From Anaerolineaceae bacterium UBA4081 (GTDB taxonomy: Bacteria; Chloroflexota; Anaerolineae; Anaerolineales; Anaerolineaceae): a stretch of DNA of 8,626 nt. A program made the position numbers and the translations under genes. The notes below the pieces were generated by a model that was given only the letters and a program-made list of their open reading frames with translations, searched no databases and was not told the DNA's origin. The stretch covers positions 1 to 8,626 of the forward strand of contig DFYN01000042.1 of the NCBI GenBank assembly GCA_002383615.1, written 5' to 3'. Below are positions 5,403 through 8,626 of the stretch, piece after piece; the stretch's first letter is position 1; every line of letters begins with the position of its first letter.

Positions 5403-6620
5403 TCAAGGATTCTTACTAGTCGGTGGGTAGCGGTACACGATTGCCAGCCCGCCTTCGGATGTCTCGCGATAGACGGTAGGCAGGTTGCGTCCGGTCTCCT
5501 TCATTGCCTTCACCACTTCGTCAAACGACACACGGTGGCTGCCGTCTGAGTAGAGGGCAAATGTGGCGCAATCCACCGCCCGCATGGCAGCAAAACTATT
5601 GCGTTCAATACACGGAATTTGCACCAGTCCATTGACTGGGTCGCAGGTCAGTCCAAGGTGGTGTTCCAGACCCATTTCAGCAGCATATTCTATCTGGCGG
5701 ATGGACCCGCCCATCAATTGTGCGGCAGCCGCAGCAGCCATGGCGCAGGCAGTGCCCACTTCCCCCTGGCAACCCACCTCCGCGCCTGAAATGGAGGCAT
5801 TGTGTTTAACCAGGTTGCCGATCAACCCTGCCGTTGCCATTGCTCGCAGCACGTGCTCCTCACTGGTTGGCGCAATATCCTCCAGGTGGCGAATCACAGC
5901 CGGCAAGACCCCGCTTGAACCGCAAGTGGGTGCAGTCACAATCTCGTTACCCATGGCGTTTTCTTCAGCCACCGCCAACGCGTAAGCTGGTAAGTAGCCT
6001 TCATCCCGTGCCTTCCCGCCCGTCAACTTGATTTTGCGATAGAAAGGCCATGCGCGCCTTGCCAGACCCAGTCCTCCCGGCAGCACGCCTTCCGCCCTCA
6101 AGCCGCGTTCAATGGCAGCGTGCATAACCCCATTCACCTCTGCCAGGTATATCCAAATATCCGAGCCTTCCCGTTCTTCCACATACTCCCAAAACGTTTT
6201 CCCCGTTTGCGTGCAATAGCGGAGAATAGCTGCCATGTTGCCCAGGTCATAAACGCATGCCGGCGCATCATCCTCCCCTTCGAAATGCACCGCTCCTCCG
6301 CCGATGGAATATGCCCTTTGGGCAGCCATAACCTCGCCTCTTTGACCCAGTACCTCCAGCAGCATGCCATTGGGATGTTCTGGGAGGCTCTCTTCAGGGC
6401 GCCAGATGATCTCAATGGGTAAAGGCGCCAGGGCAGCTTCCAGGGCTGCATCCGTACGGTGCCCTTTTCCAGTTGCGCCCAGGCTCCCATATAACGTCAC
6501 CCGGATAGAGGCAGCGCCTGGCACACGCGCCAACATACGCCGTGCAGCCGTGGCAGGTGCCATGGTGTGACTGCTGGAGGGTCCCCGCCCGATACGGTAA
6601 AGTTCACGGATTGATTCCAT
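5403..6620 (-). CDS. sdaA: L-serine dehydratase (L-serine ammonia-lyase), iron-sulfur-dependent, single chain
   Basis: The enzyme converts L-serine to pyruvate and ammonia using a [4Fe-4S] cluster in the cytoplasm. The 405-residue chain fuses the beta domain (about 1-135; 'GRGPSSSHTMAP', 'GSLGATGKGHRTDAAL') to the alpha domain (about 145-400; 'NEIVTAPTCGSSGVLPA', 'HNASISGAEVGCQGEVG', 'TCDPVNGLVQIPCIERN'). Cluster ligands are C284, C326 and C337; their spacings of 42 and 11 equal those of C343, C385 and C396 of the Legionella enzyme. The usual fourth ligand, a cysteine at the extreme C-terminus, is absent: the protein ends GGLAIVYRYPPTSKNP. The N-terminal motif has HTMAP where HTMGP is usual. 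ATG 6620 matches the family N-terminus (MESIRELYRIGRG) and has a weak GGAA six bases upstream; the frame stays open to 6794 but that part overlaps the upstream gene. It is probably the last gene of the minus-strand operon, 47 bp after the radical SAM gene. Confidence 0.93.
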   Translation of the reverse strand: MESIRELYRIGRGPSSSHTMAPATAARRMLARVPGAASIRVTLYGSLGATGKGHRTDAALEAALAPLPIEIIWRPEESLPEHPNGMLLEVLGQRGEVMAAQRAYSIGGGAVHFEGEDDAPACVYDLGNMAAILRYCTQTGKTFWEYVEEREGSDIWIYLAEVNGVMHAAIERGLRAEGVLPGGLGLARRAWPFYRKIKLTGGKARDEGYLPAYALAVAEENAMGNEIVTAPTCGSSGVLPAVIRHLEDIAPTSEEHVLRAMATAGLIGNLVKHNASISGAEVGCQGEVGTACAMAAAAAAQLMGGSIRQIEYAAEMGLEHHLGLTCDPVNGLVQIPCIERNSFAAMRAVDCATFALYSDGSHRVSFDEVVKAMKETGRNLPTVYRETSEGGLAIVYRYPPTSKNP

Positions 6621-6667
6621 TTCATGTTCCAATCTACCAAATTGTCGCCGGCATCGCATCACGCCGG

Positions 6668-7573
6668 TTAGAAGAAAATGCGCAAACCTGCCCAAATCGC
6701 GGCTGGGACGCCCTGGTATGCCAGCGATATCTCGGTATGTGGTGAAAATCCGCAACAACTGCAGTCCGGCACATCCCGCCCTTTGAGGTAGCACCCCTGC
6801 TGCAGGCTGCCATCCGGATGGACGTTATCCACCAGGGAGTCCACACAGCGCCAACTACCCCGCATGAGTGCGCGCAAACCTGGGATGGAATTCAAGATGG
6901 GGTAACCAGACTGTTTCAACTGGATAACTTGCCGCAACAGTCGCTCCCGCTCATCAGGCGGCAGCCACAGGTCATCCTTGCCGCCATAAGGGTAATACAA
7001 CTGAATGGTAATGCCTCGCACCTTGCCACGCAGGAACTTAATTAATTCGGGTAATTCTGCAGCATTCTGCCGATTAGCGGTCAGGTGCGCATAAACGCAC
7101 GAGGTTCGGTTCGCCTGGATATTTGCCAGTGCTTGCTGGAAGACGCCCGTCCCCCGCAACCGGTCGTGAGTTGCCTGCAAGCCGTCCAGGCTGACCCACA
7201 ACACATCTGTGCCCACATCCAGAGGTTGGGTGCCATTGGTCGTGGCGCCTACCACCAGGAATAGCTTGCGCGCCTCTGCGACGACATCCTTAAACCGATA
7301 AGCGCCGTCCTGCCAGATCAACGGTTCTCCACCCTCAAAGATGACTATCCGGCTGCCGCGTTGACGCAATTTTGCTAACGAGGATATTACCTGCCCCCAG
7401 GGCAAGTCAGGAGTCGGTTGCCTCCAAAACGGGCACGGTTCACAGTGCAGGTTGCAGCGCTGAGTTAGTTTGAAACTGGCTAGGAATGGCGGCGGCAGGT
7501 TTGAACGCCGAAGGACATAGGTCCACAGGACATGCCACGTAGCTGGAACGATAGCCAGATGCCTTGAATTCAT
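6668..7573 (-). CDS. Radical SAM protein with Twitch/SPASM-like C-terminal cysteine cluster, function unknown
   Basis: The 301-residue protein has the radical SAM signature C40-x3-C44-x2-C47 (RCNLHCEPC), which binds the [4Fe-4S] cluster that cleaves S-adenosylmethionine, followed by the SAM-contacting GGEP at 81-84. The barrel pattern continues ('VGATTNGTQPL', 'VLWVSLDGLQATHDRLRG'). Near the end are five more cysteines, C243, C261, C271, C273 and C274; C243-x11-G-x5-C261 resembles the opening half of a SPASM domain, so one auxiliary cluster is likely. Such proteins modify peptides, proteins or small molecules, but no precursor peptide gene is visible and I do not recognise the subfamily. ATG 7573 is supported by AGGG (7584-7581) with a seven-base spacer, embedded in the last codons of the GNAT gene. 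Only four bases separate the two genes, so they should be translationally coupled. Confidence 0.88.
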   Translation of the reverse strand: MNSRHLAIVPATWHVLWTYVLRRSNLPPPFLASFKLTQRCNLHCEPCPFWRQPTPDLPWGQVISSLAKLRQRGSRIVIFEGGEPLIWQDGAYRFKDVVAEARKLFLVVGATTNGTQPLDVGTDVLWVSLDGLQATHDRLRGTGVFQQALANIQANRTSCVYAHLTANRQNAAELPELIKFLRGKVRGITIQLYYPYGGKDDLWLPPDERERLLRQVIQLKQSGYPILNSIPGLRALMRGSWRCVDSLVDNVHPDGSLQQGCYLKGRDVPDCSCCGFSPHTEISLAYQGVPAAIWAGLRIFF

Positions 7574-7577
7574 GTGA

Positions 7578-8363
7578 TTACCCTGCGGCTGGCTTAGGCT
7601 CCCACACACAGGCATGGGCGTAATCCAGCAATCGGAAACCATGCGTTTCCACAATCTTGCGGCTCATTGGGCTGGCATCAATGGTCACAAATTGGTAACC
7701 ACGTTGAATGGCTTCTTGCACTCGGATGGCTAATACCGCTGTATATATACCATGCCCTCGAGTACCGGGCAAAGTAGAACCTCCCCACAGGTCAGTAAAA
7801 ACATGATTGTCATGGAAGTAAATCCAACCCACACTGGCTGGCAACCCTTTATCGTAAGCTGCATAGATGCTGATGTAGCCGGGAATTTCCAGATTCTGAC
7901 CAAGGCGGTCGTATATCCAGTCAAATTCCCGTTTCCAAACCTGTTCCAACACTGTCACCACATCTACCAATTGCTCTCGAGTCGTCAATCGGCGGACATC
8001 AGCCGTCACGGGCGCTGTCAGGCTGACGGGCGCATCTGCCAGCTCCAGGGCGAGAATAGCGTCCGGATCCTCCGGTTCCAACCCGCGCATCATCAACCGC
8101 TGCAATAGATCGGGGGGTTGGTCGTGGTCAAAAACCTTCCACTCAAAAGGCTGGTTCAAGCCCTGCAAGTAAGCTATTTGTTCATCAATTACCGCATCTG
8201 CTGTTTCCGGTTGAAGTTGGGAATAAAGGATAAAATTGTTGCCCGGTGCAGGCTTTGTAAAGCGCACAATCCCGTTGGGTAACAGCTCTTTCGTGTTATC
8301 TGGATAATTGACCTCGACCCGCATCAGACGGTCATAAAGGGATAAAATCTCAGAAGTTTCCAT
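7578..8363 (-). CDS. GNAT-family N-acetyltransferase
   Basis: The 261-residue protein carries a C-terminal GNAT domain (about 120-255). The acetyl-CoA pyrophosphate-binding motif A is 'LPGTRGHGIYTAVLAI' with R202-x-x-G205, then 'QRGYQFVTIDASPMSRKI' and 'THGFRLLDY', the usual last beta strands. The first 120 residues resemble a degenerate second GNAT half or substrate-binding lobe ('FEWKVFDHDQPPDLLQRLMM'), as in longer two-lobed GNATs. It transfers acetyl groups to an amine, but the acceptor cannot be told from sequence. ATG 8363 has no clear Shine-Dalgarno sequence; the next ATG, 13 codons in, is less likely because the conserved-looking 'SLYDRLMRVEVNYPD' would be cut. It lies 44 bp after the MATE stop and four bp before the radical SAM start, which puts it in the middle of a likely operon. 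Confidence 0.88.
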   Translation of the reverse strand: METSEILSLYDRLMRVEVNYPDNTKELLPNGIVRFTKPAPGNNFILYSQLQPETADAVIDEQIAYLQGLNQPFEWKVFDHDQPPDLLQRLMMRGLEPEDPDAILALELADAPVSLTAPVTADVRRLTTREQLVDVVTVLEQVWKREFDWIYDRLGQNLEIPGYISIYAAYDKGLPASVGWIYFHDNHVFTDLWGGSTLPGTRGHGIYTAVLAIRVQEAIQRGYQFVTIDASPMSRKIVETHGFRLLDYAHACVWEPKPAAG

Positions 8364-8407
8364 TGTGATTTAATTAAAGCCTAATAGGCGGAAAAAGCAA
8401 GTGTAGG

Positions 8408-8626
8408 CTAAGTGGTCAAATCCATGCTGCCTGCCAGGTTATTAACCCACTTGCCTGAGATAAAGCGCAGCATTCCGCCGGTTAATTTTACCAGCTCATC
8501 CGCCAATCCAATCATGACCACCACCCAGTAAACAGGCAGGTGTAAGACAAAAGCGCCCAGCAGTCCCATGGGAATGCCCGCCAGCCATACCGAGCCAGCA
8601 TCCAGGAATAAAGAATAACGGGTGTC
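8408..8626 (-). CDS. MATE-family multidrug efflux transporter, C-terminal fragment (5' end outside window)
   Basis: The minus-strand frame is open from the window edge to the TAG at 8410-8408, giving 72 residues with no start codon needed. The sequence 'DAGSVWLAGIPMGLLGAF', 'HLPVYWVVVMIGLADELVKL' and 'LRFISGKWVNNLA' closely follows the last two helices and cytoplasmic end of MATE (MatE/NorM/DinF-type) exporters, including the usual 'E-x-x-K' and the R-F-x(2)-x-K-W ending. MATE proteins export cationic drugs or metabolites by Na+ or H+ antiport. It is the most upstream gene seen in the minus-strand cluster and probably shares a transcript with the GNAT and radical SAM genes. Substrate is unknown. 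Confidence 0.82.
   Translation of the reverse strand, partial: DTRYSLFLDAGSVWLAGIPMGLLGAFVLHLPVYWVVVMIGLADELVKLTGGMLRFISGKWVNNLAGSMDLTT

Noticed and set aside
5346..5403. A 19-codon minus-strand ORF overlapping the serine dehydratase stop (starts at 5403)
   Set aside because: There is no ribosome-binding site beyond the overlap, no recognisable peptide type (leader, toxin or precursor core), and it lies in AT-rich DNA where short ORFs are expected.
5563..5985. A 140-codon plus-strand open frame opposite the serine dehydratase gene
   Set aside because: The opposite strand encodes all the conserved L-serine dehydratase motifs. This frame is Ala/Ser/Pro-rich with no domain and is a by-product of GC-rich codon usage.
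6621..6794. N-terminal extension of the serine dehydratase frame up to ATG 6794
   Set aside because: The extra 58 residues match nothing in the family, overlap the radical SAM coding region, and family proteins begin at about 'MESIRELYRIGRG'.
8379..8389. Palindrome GCCTA-A-TAGGC between the MATE and GNAT genes, with a further TAGGCT at 8404-8409
   Set aside because: A one-base loop cannot form a hairpin. The alternative 6-bp stem with a 20-base loop is weak and lacks a proper T-tract, so neither terminator nor operator is supported.
1..8626. tRNA, rRNA, CRISPR array, insertion sequence or phage att site
   Set aside because: All gaps are shorter than 130 bp and I found no tRNA-like cloverleaf, spaced repeat array, transposase motif or terminal repeats.

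Overview
The window carries nine protein-coding genes, the first and last cut by its edges, and no RNA gene, insertion sequence or CRISPR array that I can recognise. The best guess for the source is an uncultivated member of the Chloroflexota (class Anaerolineae). The guess rests on the style of the large penicillin-binding-protein-like gene, with its basic N-tail, 'RVYDRTG' opening, Cys-pair tail and C-terminal Ig-like domains, and on moderately GC-rich, tightly packed genes. It is inference from family resemblance, not a measured placement.

Layout. Bases 1-3106 (+) hold the end of a TPR-like protein, then a 954-codon membrane-anchored protein with the architecture of a class A penicillin-binding protein (PBP). 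Nearly all of its glycosyltransferase and transpeptidase catalytic motifs are replaced. Convergent to it, ending 5 bp away, is a TRIC/UPF0126 (YicG-type) membrane protein (3112-3750, -). A 64-bp divergent spacer containing a perfect 10-bp inverted repeat separates that gene from a small FlK-type hotdog thioesterase (3815-4219, +). The thioesterase stop codon overlaps that of a convergent EamA/DMT transporter with a very histidine-rich tail (4216-5274, -).

From about 5403 to the right edge everything is on the minus strand and reads, in transcription order: MATE efflux transporter C-terminus, GNAT acetyltransferase, radical SAM protein with extra C-terminal cysteines, and single-chain iron-sulfur L-serine dehydratase. 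Spacers are 44, 4 and 47 bp, so this is a likely operon. The EamA transporter follows after a 128-bp AT-richer gap that holds a candidate promoter of its own.

The genes do not form one recognisable pathway. The points most worth attention are the apparently dead bifunctional PBP, the MATE-GNAT-radical SAM-serine dehydratase cluster, the histidine tail of the EamA exporter, the FlK-like enzyme that keeps the catalytic triad but not the fluoroacetate-selecting Phe residues, the symmetric operator-like repeat in the divergent spacer, and the serine dehydratase without the usual C-terminal cysteine.
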